42,850 nt of DNA from UBA995 sp035477115. GTDB lineage: Bacteria > Bacillota > Sulfobacillia > UBA995. The stretch is from NCBI GenBank assembly GCA_035477115.1, contig DATIKW010000001.1, forward strand, positions 1 through 42,850. The letters run 5' to 3'. The notes beneath the pieces are model-generated. The model made no database searches. It worked only from the letters and a program-made list of their open reading frames with translations, and was not told the DNA's origin. The first letter of the stretch is position 1, and the number at the start of each line of letters is the position of its first letter. A program made the translations under genes and the position numbers. Below, piece after piece: positions 1 to 6,828 of the stretch.

Positions 1-743
1 CGGCTCATCGCTTCGAGTAAGGGGATGGTGATGGCGGTGATGACCAGGGACAGGGCGGGAATCCACCAGAGGTAGCCGATGGCGGTAGCTATGCTCACCT
101 CTGGCGTATAGCGGAACAGATATTGGTAGGGCCTGGTCCAAGGCAGCCACCATAGCCACATTGCGGTCAGGATGGCCAGGAAGATCCCGAGATACTTCTG
201 CCGCCGGTCAGACGATAGCGACCAGTTGGGGATCAGGCGGCGGCCGATCGGGCTGATCAGGATGATCAGCGATGGGACCCAGTATACCCCGTACAGGATG
301 CTGAACAGCGGCTCGGGCGGACGATCAAAGCCCGCGGCTGCGCCGGGTACATAGAAGGGGAATAGCGTGCCGGCCACGCCGATCACCGCCGCCACCGGGA
401 TGGCGATCTTCCAGTAGCGGTTATTCAGCACGATCATGCCCACCAGGAACGCGGGTATGGCGGTGTTGAGGCCGACATCGGCCAGACCTAGCGGAAACGC
501 CGCCGGGGCGAGGAACATGCCGACCAGCCCGCCCACGATTGCCGAGACCACTCCGCCAACCGGCCCGAGGAGCAGTGGCGCTATGGCGCCGAAGGGCGTT
601 GCCAGCGGGACATAACCGCCGCCGCCGACATAGGGGAAAATGGGGATAAGGGCCGTCACGCCCATCAGGGCACCGAACAACGTAATCCAAGCTACGGAAG
701 CTGGCCCAGCCGTCCTGCGCACTTCCTGTTTCGCTTGCGCCAT
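1..743 (-). CDS. Multi-pass membrane protein, ECF S-component-like (partial, runs off left edge)
   Basis: Read on the minus strand from ATG at 743, preceded by GGAGGGTG at a normal distance, the frame stays open to base 1, so at least 247 residues are encoded and the C-terminus lies outside the window. A short polar N-terminus is followed by alternating hydrophobic helices. Residues about 15-90 are rich in Gly and Pro (for example ATPFGAIAPLLLGPVGG, then GGLVGMFLAP), a pattern typical of ECF-transporter substrate-binding (S) components and related small-molecule permeases. Later segments are Trp-rich (MWLWWLPW). It already exceeds the usual 170-200 residues of an S component, so it may be a longer relative or a different permease. 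It is preceded by two operator-like palindromes and an IclR-type remnant in the same orientation, which suggests regulated uptake of a catabolic substrate. The substrate is unknown. Confidence 0.7.
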   Translation of the reverse strand, partial: MAQAKQEVRRTAGPASVAWITLFGALMGVTALIPIFPYVGGGGYVPLATPFGAIAPLLLGPVGGVVSAIVGGLVGMFLAPAAFPLGLADVGLNTAIPAFLVGMIVLNNRYWKIAIPVAAVIGVAGTLFPFYVPGAAAGFDRPPEPLFSILYGVYWVPSLIILISPIGRRLIPNWSLSSDRRQKYLGIFLAILTAMWLWWLPWTRPYQYLFRYTPEVSIATAIGYLWWIPALSLVITAITIPLLEAMS

Positions 744-834
744 CGCTTTCACCCTCCAGTTGAATAGAGGCTAGAGGCTGACTTGCGGAGCCGAGTCGGT
801 CACCAGCGTCCCTGCGGCCTCACCCCCTCCTGCA

Positions 835-870
835 TTGCGCCATGCGCAAAGTGCATTGCATGTTACGCAA
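835..870. promoter_or_regulatory. Two tandem 15-bp operator-like palindromes
   Basis: Bases 835-849 read TTGCGC-CAT-GCGCAA, a perfect 6+3+6 palindrome. Bases 856-870 read TTGCAT-GTT-ACGCAA, the same architecture with one mismatched pair. Their centres (842 and 863) are 21 bp apart, two helical turns, so both dimers would sit on one face of DNA. IclR-type regulators commonly bind palindromes of about this size. The sites lie about 100 bp upstream of the membrane-protein gene starting at 743 and next to the IclR-type remnant, so they are probably the operator of that transport gene. Confidence 0.5.
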
Positions 871-883
871 CGCACTTGAATTC

Positions 884-910
884 GCCGGCAGGCTGGCGAT
901 TCCTGCCGGC
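884..910. other. Perfect 9-bp hairpin between IclR remnant and transporter gene
   Basis: GCCGGCAGG (884-892) and CCTGCCGGC (902-910) form a perfect stem with a 9-base loop. It lies just beyond the stop of the IclR-type remnant (927). No T-run follows on either strand, so it is at best a weak transcription end signal. A second, AT-richer inverted repeat, GCTTCAGA/TCTGAAGC, spans 924-948 and overlaps the remnant's stop codon. Confidence 0.35.
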
Positions 911-926
911 GGGCGACCGGATTGCT

Positions 927-1172
927 TCAGAAGACCACGCTCTGAAGCGTTTCCGATATTGCGTCCGCCGTCGCCTGAATCGCCCCGGCCAACTCCTTGA
1001 GGGCGGATGCTGGCCGGCGCTGCGAGGGCGCGGTGATGCTCACCGAGGCGACCACCCGCCCCTCCAAGTTGAAAACCGGGGCACCGATGCAACTCACCCT
1101 CCCCGTCATCCCCGGCCTGGTGACAAAGAAAGTGGTATAGTGAGTCAGGCTATCTCCCGGACAGGTGGTGTA
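927..1172 (-). pseudogene. IclR-family regulator, C-terminal effector-domain remnant
   Basis: On the minus strand the last 75-80 codons before the TGA at 927-929 encode the end of an IclR effector-binding domain. The diagnostic stretch is CIGAPVFNLEGRVVASVSIT, followed by AP-x-QRR and a terminal amphipathic helix (LKELAGAIQATADAISETL), where IclR proteins usually end. The DNA-binding winged helix and most of the effector domain are missing. Upstream, the frame continues only as the antisense of the nucleotidyltransferase gene beginning at 1174. The simplest reading is that the 5' part of an IclR gene was lost when the toxin-antitoxin cassette arrived. An alternative is a very short, unrelated protein, but the match to the IclR C-terminus is clear by eye. 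Confidence 0.6.
1133..1141 (+). promoter_or_regulatory. Extended -10 promoter for the MNT/HEPN module
   Basis: TGG-TATAGT is an extended -10 element (TATAGT matches 5 of 6) located 33 bp before the ATG at 1174. No convincing -35 lies upstream, which is tolerated with the TGn extension. The promoter lies inside the antisense of the IclR remnant. Confidence 0.4.
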
Positions 1173-1173
1173 C

Positions 1174-1687
1174 ATGAGCGGCGACAGGCTGGCAACCTCG
1201 ACCGAGATGCTATCCGCCCTCGCCGGCCAGTATGCCGCGGCTGCTCGTGACCTGCTGGCCGGACGGCTCATCTCCGTCGTGCTGTTCGGCTCGGTCGCAC
1301 GTGAGGAGGCCATCGCCTCGTCCGACATCGACTTGCTGGTGGTCGTGGACGAGGCGCCCCCTGGGGCCACTCGGCGGCGGTTGATGCTGGAGCCAGTCCG
1401 AAAGCGGTTGATGGCGCAACTCGAGCGCGCCTGGGACCAGGGTATCTTCACCGACTTCAGCGAAGTGATCATTACCCGCGAGGAGGCCGCGAAGCCCCGG
1501 CGCTTTTTCCTCGACCTCGTGGAGGACGCCACCATCCTCCATGATGAGGGGGGGGTTCTTCGCGGGGGTCCTTGCCAATCTTCGAGCCAGGGTGAAGGAT
1601 ATGGGCGCGGTGAGAAGGCGTATCGGTAACGTGCGTTACTGGGACTTGAAGCCTGACTTCGCTCCCGGGGACGTCGTCGAACTGTGA
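1174..1687 (+). CDS. MNT-type nucleotidyltransferase (antitoxin), frameshifted in a G8 tract
   Basis: Minimal nucleotidyltransferase of the MNT/HEPN toxin-antitoxin class. Family members such as MntA inactivate the partner HEPN protein by nucleotide transfer. The active-site signature is present: G39-S40, ten residues, then D51-x-D53. ATG at 1174 is preferred because AGGTGG sits just before it; GTGs at 1165 and 1168 are in frame. As written, the frame changes after ...LHDEGG at eight consecutive G (1548-1555) and stops at 1629 with a non-family tail. Removing one G restores a typical C-terminus (FFAGVLANLRARVKD, later VRYWDLKPDFAPGDVVEL) ending with TGA at 1685-1687, which overlaps the HEPN start as GTGA. 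The frameshift is therefore a one-base insertion, a slippage (phase-variable) tract or a sequencing error. The coordinates given are those of the restored gene. Confidence 0.75.
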
Positions 1688-2031
1688 CGAATCACGAGGC
1701 TGCCAAGCACGACATCGACCGGGCCCAAGAGACCGTGGAACTCGCGCTGAAAGGTTGCCTGCATTGGGCAGGGGTCGAGGTGCCCAGGATGCACGATTTG
1801 GGGCCGTTGCTCAGGCAGACCGTAGAGCGGTTCCCCGAGGGCTTCGGCGAAATGGTACCCCGCCTGGCTTCGATATCGCGTTCGCTGCGGGCCGAGCGCG
1901 AGATCGGCTTCTACGGAGATCCGGCGAGCGGCCTGCCCCCGGAAGCGCTATACGGTGAGGAAGACGCAGCGGAAGCCATTGGCAAGGCGACGCTGGTGCT
2001 GAAAGCTTGCTCGAAGCTCAGGATGTCATGA
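1684..2031 (+). CDS. HEPN-domain protein (toxin partner of MNT)
   Basis: 115-residue HEPN-domain protein of the PF05168-like group. Landmarks are AQETVELALKGCLHWAGVE, then HDLG, RFPEGF and a C-terminal FYGD...PPEALYGEEDA, a conserved order in proteins paired with MNT nucleotidyltransferases. The GTG start overlaps the restored stop of the nucleotidyltransferase (GTGA), which implies translational coupling. The N-terminus is short: the first helix usual in the family (roughly 20-30 residues before the QEAVELAL motif) is nearly absent. I see no R-x4-6-H ribonuclease motif of the kind found in active HepT toxins, so catalytic activity is uncertain. In related systems the pair is a toxin-antitoxin unit. 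Whether this copy is active, given the frameshift upstream, cannot be told from sequence alone. Confidence 0.8.
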   Translation: MTNHEAAKHDIDRAQETVELALKGCLHWAGVEVPRMHDLGPLLRQTVERFPEGFGEMVPRLASISRSLRAEREIGFYGDPASGLPPEALYGEEDAAEAIGKATLVLKACSKLRMS

Positions 2032-2099
2032 TGGTAGCCGGCCGTTCGACTGGTGCCCACGGCCGACCCCGGCGCATCCGCACGCCCGGGACGCCCGTC

Positions 2100-2129
2100 T
2101 TGACCCGGAGGGCGGCCCGGTGCTAACCT
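2100..2129 (+). promoter_or_regulatory. Putative sigma-70-type promoter for the RCKP protein gene
   Basis: TTGACC (2100-2105) and TAACCT (2124-2129) are separated by 18 bp and lie about 20 bp before the start of the small RCKP gene. The -35 is near consensus and the -10 is weak. An 18-bp spacer recurs at several promoters in this window. Confidence 0.35.
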
Positions 2130-2149
2130 GTGAGGGGAGGTGTCGGGAA

Positions 2150-2257
2150 TTGGCTATCTTCAAGTGCTCGGCATGCGGGTACGAGCAGGACACGCGCTGC
2201 AAGCCCAAGAAGTGCGGCAAGTGCGGGATGCCCGACAGTCTCGTCAAGAAGTCGTGA
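2150..2257 (+). CDS. RCKP-type rubredoxin-like mini-protein (35 aa)
   Basis: A 35-residue protein starting at TTG 2150 behind GGGGAGGTG. It has a knuckle C-x2-C (KCSACGYE), the signature RCKP, and a second C-x2-C (CGKCGMPD), then a Lys-rich end before TGA at 2255-2257. Four cysteines in two knuckles match the RCKP-type rubredoxin-like domain, which would bind one iron or zinc. Proteins of this type are usually stand-alone and occur in anaerobes; a role in electron transfer or redox sensing is inferred from the fold only. The next gene, 65 bp downstream, is an MBL-fold hydrolase, and the two could be co-transcribed. Confidence 0.75.
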   Translation: MAIFKCSACGYEQDTRCKPKKCGKCGMPDSLVKKS

Positions 2258-2322
2258 TGGTGCGCATACCGGGGGCGCGCTAGGGAGACCATCCTTTCGA
2301 GCCCAACCGCGAGGTGAGTCGG

Positions 2323-3063
2323 GTGGAACTGCTGGTCATCGGCCACACTGCGCCCTTTCCCGCCCCCGGGTTGGCCTGTCCCGGTTACCTCGTGAGCGAG
2401 GGCAGGACGCGCATCCTGGTGGATGGGGGCTGCGGGGTCCTTGAGCGCCTGATGGCCGTGTGCGCTCGCGAGGAACTCACGGCGGTGCTGGTGAGCCACT
2501 TTCACTTCGACCACTGCTCGGACCTGTATGTCCTCCGTTACGCCCTGGATGCTTCGCGGCGGGAGGGCTTGCGGTCTGAGCCGCTGCCCATCTTCTCTCC
2601 CCCCGAACCGCCCGAGCTGGCCGGGCTGTTGGCCTACCGCGATGCCACGCGGCAGGTAGCGGTGACGTCCGGAGAAACTGTAGACGTCGGGGAAGTCCGC
2701 GTCCGCTTCCTGGCCGCCGACCATACCTCGCCTACCCTGGGGATGGTGCTGGAAGGCGCTACCGGTAAGCTCGCGTACTCGGGCGATTGTCGCTGGGGGG
2801 AAGGCGTCGTGGCGGCGGCGCAAGGTGCGGACCTGTTCCTGTGTGAGGCAACTTTCCAGGATGGGCAGGAAGCCGCCGCTGCAGCAACCGGCCATCTCAC
2901 CGCCAGGCAGGCGGCAAGGGCCGCCGGCCGGACTGGTGCCGGCAGCCTCCTCCTCACCCATCTCCCGGCCGCCGCCGACCGGCGGGTCAGCCTGGAGCAG
3001 GCGCAAGCCGAGGTTGACCTGCCCATTGCGTTGGCCGAGGCCGGCCGTACGTATTGCCTGTGA
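2323..3063 (+). CDS. MBL-fold metallohydrolase
   Basis: Metallo-beta-lactamase-fold hydrolase of about 246 residues. The metal-binding motif is SHFHFDHCSD (H59, H61, D63, H64). Further ligands are probably His134 (ADHTSP), Asp155 (YSGDC) and His213 (LLLTHLP). This set and order resemble the RNase Z/ElaC-like branch of stand-alone MBL hydrolases, although the substrate cannot be assigned. No signal peptide is visible, so it is cytosolic. GTG 2323 is chosen because GAGGTGAG lies directly upstream; GTG 2314 is an in-frame alternative with a poorer site. The aminotransferase gene starts 26 bp downstream, suggesting a common transcript. Confidence 0.8.
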   Translation: MELLVIGHTAPFPAPGLACPGYLVSEGRTRILVDGGCGVLERLMAVCAREELTAVLVSHFHFDHCSDLYVLRYALDASRREGLRSEPLPIFSPPEPPELAGLLAYRDATRQVAVTSGETVDVGEVRVRFLAADHTSPTLGMVLEGATGKLAYSGDCRWGEGVVAAAQGADLFLCEATFQDGQEAAAAATGHLTARQAARAAGRTGAGSLLLTHLPAAADRRVSLEQAQAEVDLPIALAEAGRTYCL

Positions 3064-3089
3064 TCCGTCCGCTAGTAGGGGGTGCCGGC

Positions 3090-4280
3090 ATGCAACTATC
3101 GGATCGGGCGAAGGGCATCAGCCCGTCGCCCACGCTCGCCGTGGATGCCCGGGCCAAGGAACTTCAGGCCCAAGGCGTGGATGTCGTCAACTTTGGGGTG
3201 GGCGAGCCGGACTTCGACACGCCCGGACACGTTTGCGATGCGGCCATTGCGGCCATACGCGGAGGATTCACCCGGTACACGCCAGCCGCCGGCACGTTGG
3301 AACTGCGGGAGGCGGTCTGCGCGCGCCTGCACCGGGAACTGGCGCTGGACTATCGTCCCGATGAGATCGTAGTGTCGGGCGGCGCGAAACACTCGCTATA
3401 CAATGCGGTGATGGCCCTGTGCAATCCCGGCGACGAGGTCTTGATCCCCGCCCCCTACTGGGTAACCTACCCGGAGCAAGTCAAGCTCGCCGGGGCCACG
3501 CCCGTCATCGTCCCGACGGACGAGACGCACGGGTTCCGCGTGACCAGGGACGCTCTCGAACAGCGGGTCACCCGGCGGACGCGCCTCCTGATCTTGAACA
3601 GTCCCGGCAATCCCTCGGGGGCGGTCTACCGGCGGGAGGAAGTCGAGGCTCTGGCCGAGTTCGTCCTGGCTCGAGATATCTACCTGATTTCGGACGAGGT
3701 GTACGACCGCTTGGTGTATGACGGCCACCGCCACGCCAGTCCCGCCTGTTTCAGCCCGGAAGCGAAGGCGAGGACGGTGCTGATCAACGCCGTGTCCAAG
3801 ACCTACGCCATGACGGGATGGCGCATCGGCTATGCGGCCTGCCATCGCGATCTGGCGCGGGCCATGGGCGAGTTGCAGGGACATGCGACCTCCAATCCCG
3901 CATCCATATCGCAGAAAGCGGCCCTGGCCGCGCTGAAGGGACCGGATGAGCCGGTGGAGGCCATGCGGCGCGAGTTCCAGCGCCGCCGCGACTACATGGC
4001 GGCCGAACTCTCGACCATGCCCGGCATGACCTCCCGGGTGCCCGAGGGAGCCTTCTACGTATTCCCCAATGTCTCCGGCCTCCTGAAGGCTGGGCTCGGC
4101 GGGCGCCGGTTTGCCGGGTCGGATGAACTGGCCGCTTTTCTCCTGGAAGAGGCCAGAGTGGCCGTGGTGGCCGGCAAGGGGTTCGGGTCTGACCGGCATC
4201 TGCGTTTCTCGTATGCCACTTCCCTCGAGCGGATCCAGGCTGGTCTGGCCCGCATCCGCGAGGTGTTGGCGCGATTTTGA
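3090..4280 (+). CDS. aspB: Aspartate aminotransferase-type class I PLP enzyme
   Basis: PLP-dependent aminotransferase of fold type I, about 396 residues. It begins MQLSDRAKGISPSPTLAVDA, typical of Bacillus/Thermus AspB (subclass Ib). Landmarks are GEPDFDTP, the APYWVTYPEQ segment, NSPGNPSG at 170-177, DEVYD, the PLP lysine K237 in VSKTYAMTGWRIGY, and a C-terminal LRFSYA with the carboxylate-binding Arg. It would interconvert aspartate/2-oxoglutarate and oxaloacetate/glutamate in the cytosol; related enzymes also accept other amino acids. ATG at 3090 follows GGGGGTG, while a frame extending to 3054 lacks a good site. Its stop overlaps the start of murD (TTGA), so the two are probably translated together. 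Confidence 0.88.
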   Translation: MQLSDRAKGISPSPTLAVDARAKELQAQGVDVVNFGVGEPDFDTPGHVCDAAIAAIRGGFTRYTPAAGTLELREAVCARLHRELALDYRPDEIVVSGGAKHSLYNAVMALCNPGDEVLIPAPYWVTYPEQVKLAGATPVIVPTDETHGFRVTRDALEQRVTRRTRLLILNSPGNPSGAVYRREEVEALAEFVLARDIYLISDEVYDRLVYDGHRHASPACFSPEAKARTVLINAVSKTYAMTGWRIGYAACHRDLARAMGELQGHATSNPASISQKAALAALKGPDEPVEAMRREFQRRRDYMAAELSTMPGMTSRVPEGAFYVFPNVSGLLKAGLGGRRFAGSDELAAFLLEEARVAVVAGKGFGSDRHLRFSYATSLERIQAGLARIREVLARF

Positions 4281-5743
4281 GCGAGCGGGGGGTGCTCGGG
4301 CTGTCTTGGGCCGAACTGCGTCGCCGCCGGGCGGACCGGAGCCGGGTTTTGGGCGAGTTGCGACGGCGGCGAGTGGCCTTGGTCGGCCTGGGTCTCAGCC
4401 ACGAGGCCCTGGCCCGTTTCCTGGCCGGGGAGGGCGTTGCCGTTACCGTCTTCGACCGCAAGCCGGCGGACGACCTGAGCGCGCGTCTGGGCCGCCTGGC
4501 AGGCTTGCCGGTCGAGTACCGTCTGGGAGAGGGCTACGGGCGGAGTTGGGAGGAATTCGACACCATCTTCGTCACCCCCGGGGCCCGGCTCGATGACCCG
4601 CTGATCGGGCAGGCGCGGGCCCGGGGTGCCGTCCTGTCCAGCGAGACCGAGTTGTTCCTCATGTTGTGTCCCGCCCCGGTGCTCGGCATCACCGGCAGCG
4701 CCGGCAAGACGACTACCACCGCCCTGACCGGGGCCATCCTGGAGGCGGCCGGCATCCCCGTCCGCGTCGGCGGCAATATCGGCCGCCCGCTGATCGCCGA
4801 GGTCCTCGAGATCGCCCCCGATGAGCAGGTCGTGCTTGAGCTGTCCAGCTTTCAGCTGGAACTCCTGACCATCAGCCCGGAGATCGCGGTGCTCCTGAAC
4901 CTACGGCCGAATCACCTCGACGTTCATGGTACGTTTGCGGCTTACATGTCGGCCAAGGCGAATATCTTCCGCCATCAGCTCCCTGGGTGTTGGGCGGTAT
5001 TCAGCGCTGACGATCCCCTGACACGGAGGATGGGCGAAAGCCGCGGGACAGGAGTAGCCTGGTTCAGCGCCCGGGGGCCGGTGGAGCGGGGAGCTTTCCT
5101 GGAGGACGGCCGGGTGTGGATTGCCGGCCAAGCAGACCCGGTATGCGAGGCGGGAGATCTGTTCCTGCCCGGCCGACACAACCTCCAGAACCTGCTGGCC
5201 GCAACGACCGCGGCGTCCCTTGTCGGGGCCGGTCCCGCGGCGGCGGCCCGGGCGGCACGGGAGTTCAGGGGAGTACCCCACCGGCTTGAGCTGGTGCGCG
5301 AGGTTGGCGGCGTCCGCTACGTCAACGACTCGATCGCGACCACCCCCGATCGCACGGAGGCGGCCCTGGACACCGTGAAGGGGCCAATCCTCCTCATCCT
5401 GGGGGGATATGATAAGAAGATCGGCTTCGACGAGTTGGCGGCCAAGATCGTCCGGGAAGGGAACATACGTCACATCTTCCTCACCGGCGCGACCGCGGCT
5501 GCCATCGAGCAGGCTATTCAGCGGGCGGAGACGGCGGAGGGACGGGCCGCGCCCCCACGGGAGTACCATTCATCCTACGCCGACTTGTTGCCGGCCATCA
5601 CCGGAGCGGCGCGCCCGGGAGACACGGTGCTCCTGTCGCCTGCCTGTGCCAGCTTCGATAGTTTTGCCAACTTCGAGGAACGGGGAGATCTGTTTCGTCG
5701 CTTCGCAGCTTCCCTCCCGGGACAGTCGGGAGGGCTGGCTTGA
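4277..5743 (+). CDS. murD: UDP-N-acetylmuramoyl-L-alanine--D-glutamate ligase
   Basis: 488-residue Mur ligase that adds D-glutamate to UDP-MurNAc-L-Ala in cytoplasmic peptidoglycan precursor synthesis. It has an N-terminal Rossmann-type domain (VALVGLGLSHEALARFLAGE), the ATP loop ITGSAGKTTTT at 138-148, the central-domain LNLRPNHLDVHGTFAAYMSAKANIF region, the C-terminal LGGYDKK, and the MurD hallmark LSPACASFDSFANFEERGDLFRR. About 30 residues precede the Rossmann strand, longer than usual. TTG 4277 overlaps the aspB stop, and its own stop overlaps the next start, again as TTGA. murD normally sits in the dcw cluster, so here it may be a relocated or second copy; the rest of that cluster is not in the window. 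Confidence 0.9.
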   Translation: MSERGVLGLSWAELRRRRADRSRVLGELRRRRVALVGLGLSHEALARFLAGEGVAVTVFDRKPADDLSARLGRLAGLPVEYRLGEGYGRSWEEFDTIFVTPGARLDDPLIGQARARGAVLSSETELFLMLCPAPVLGITGSAGKTTTTALTGAILEAAGIPVRVGGNIGRPLIAEVLEIAPDEQVVLELSSFQLELLTISPEIAVLLNLRPNHLDVHGTFAAYMSAKANIFRHQLPGCWAVFSADDPLTRRMGESRGTGVAWFSARGPVERGAFLEDGRVWIAGQADPVCEAGDLFLPGRHNLQNLLAATTAASLVGAGPAAAARAAREFRGVPHRLELVREVGGVRYVNDSIATTPDRTEAALDTVKGPILLILGGYDKKIGFDELAAKIVREGNIRHIFLTGATAAAIEQAIQRAETAEGRAAPPREYHSSYADLLPAITGAARPGDTVLLSPACASFDSFANFEERGDLFRRFAASLPGQSGGLA

Positions 5744-6399
5744 ACGGCACGAGCGAAGACATGTCGGCGCTGGCGGCTGTTCTCGAGGCAGCCTATGGCC
5801 GCCCCAGCCTTGAGCCGGCGGATCCCCTGGCGGAACTCATACGCGGCATCCTGTCCCAGTCGACCACCGACGCTCAGCGGGACCGGGCCTTTGCCGCCCT
5901 CCGCGACACTTTCCTCACCTGGGAGGCATGCCGGGATGCCGGCGAGACGGCGCTCGCCGCCGCCATCGCCTCGGCCGGGCTGGCCAGGCAGCGGGCGGCC
6001 CGCATCGCGGCCATCCTGCGGGAGCTGACCGGCCCGTCGGGACAGGTGGACCTCGGAGACCTGCGCAGGCTCAGTACGGACGACGCCTACCGGCGGCTGC
6101 TTGATCTGCCGGGCGTGGGACCCAAGACGGCGGCCTGCGTCCTCCTGTTCGCCCTGGGGCGGCCGGCCTTTCCCGTGGACACGCACGTGCTGCGCGTGGC
6201 GCGGCGCCTGGGTCTGGCGGGACCGGAGGTCCGTCCCGCCCGCCTGCAGGAACTCCTCGCCGCTGTAGTGCCGCCCGACCTGATCCTGTCCCTGCATCTG
6301 AACCTGATCCGTCACGGACGCCTGGTCTGCCGCGCCCGCAAGCCGCGCTGTACCGACTGCCCGTTGGCCGCCGGGTGTGCTACCAGTCGCCGTAACTGA
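5740..6399 (+). CDS. nth: Endonuclease III-family DNA glycosylase/AP lyase
   Basis: HhH-GPD base-excision repair enzyme of 219 residues. The helix-hairpin-helix LPGVGPKTAACVL carries the catalytic lysine (K129), and VDTH carries the catalytic aspartate (D147), 18 residues apart as in E. coli Nth. Near the C-terminus CRARKPRCTDCPLAAGC gives the C-x6-C-x2-C-x5-C ligands of the [4Fe-4S] cluster. Activity on oxidised pyrimidines is expected, although the subfamily could be a more divergent endonuclease III. TTG 5740 overlaps the murD stop; an ATG at 5761 is an alternative start. The 3' end overlaps the convergent acylphosphatase-like gene by 20 bp. Confidence 0.85.
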   Translation: MNGTSEDMSALAAVLEAAYGRPSLEPADPLAELIRGILSQSTTDAQRDRAFAALRDTFLTWEACRDAGETALAAAIASAGLARQRAARIAAILRELTGPSGQVDLGDLRRLSTDDAYRRLLDLPGVGPKTAACVLLFALGRPAFPVDTHVLRVARRLGLAGPEVRPARLQELLAAVVPPDLILSLHLNLIRHGRLVCRARKPRCTDCPLAAGCATSRRN

Positions 6400-6670
6400 T
6401 GGTGAAACGACCTTCCGATACTGGTTGATCGGTCCAATCGACTGTGACTCGTTCGAAGCCGGCGGCGGCGGGGCTGTCTCTCAAGTCCCGGAGCAGGCGC
6501 TCGAGGCTGTCGGCACGGCCGGAAGCGACCAGTTCGAGTGTCCGGTCCGGGCGTGCCCGCACGTGGCCGCGCAGAGCAAGCCGGGTGGCTTGCCGCTGGA
6601 TAGCCGACCTGAGCCCCGCCTGGAACACTTCGCCCTGGATCAAGACCCACAGGGTGCGCGTTTCCGGCAT
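6380..6670 (-). CDS. Acylphosphatase-like protein lacking the catalytic Asn
   Basis: 96-residue protein from ATG 6670, preceded by GGGGGTAACT. It follows the acylphosphatase pattern: a beta strand, a phosphate-loop-like IQGEVFQAGLR with the conserved Arg (R21), then RLALRGHVRARPDRTLELVASG and FERV near the end. In active acylphosphatases an Asn follows the GxVrN turn; here that position is Ala (A39, HVRARPD). The loop is also altered (GEVFQAG rather than GRVQGVG). The fold is therefore clear but hydrolysis of acyl phosphates is doubtful, and a binding or structural role is possible. It is convergent with nth, overlapping its last 20 bp, so the two transcripts are antisense at their ends. Confidence 0.75.
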   Translation of the reverse strand: MPETRTLWVLIQGEVFQAGLRSAIQRQATRLALRGHVRARPDRTLELVASGRADSLERLLRDLRDSPAAAGFERVTVDWTDQPVSEGRFTISYGDW

Positions 6671-6828
6671 AGTTACCCCCGGAAACGAGCTTAACCGGGG
6701 ATGGCGGGGATTATCAGCCGAGCAGGAGAACCGCGCCTGAGGAGGAGAATAACCGGGGACACGGCCGCCAACCCAGGCGCAGGTGCGCGCAAGGACGCGA
6801 GGATGGCTGCCGGACAGGAGGTTGTGGG

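Noticed and set aside
927..1535. A single 202-residue minus-strand protein spanning the IclR remnant and the antisense of the nucleotidyltransferase
   Set aside because: Only the last 75-80 residues look like a protein family (IclR). The rest is the reverse strand of the MNT gene and is Ser/Arg-rich in the way antisense frames are here.
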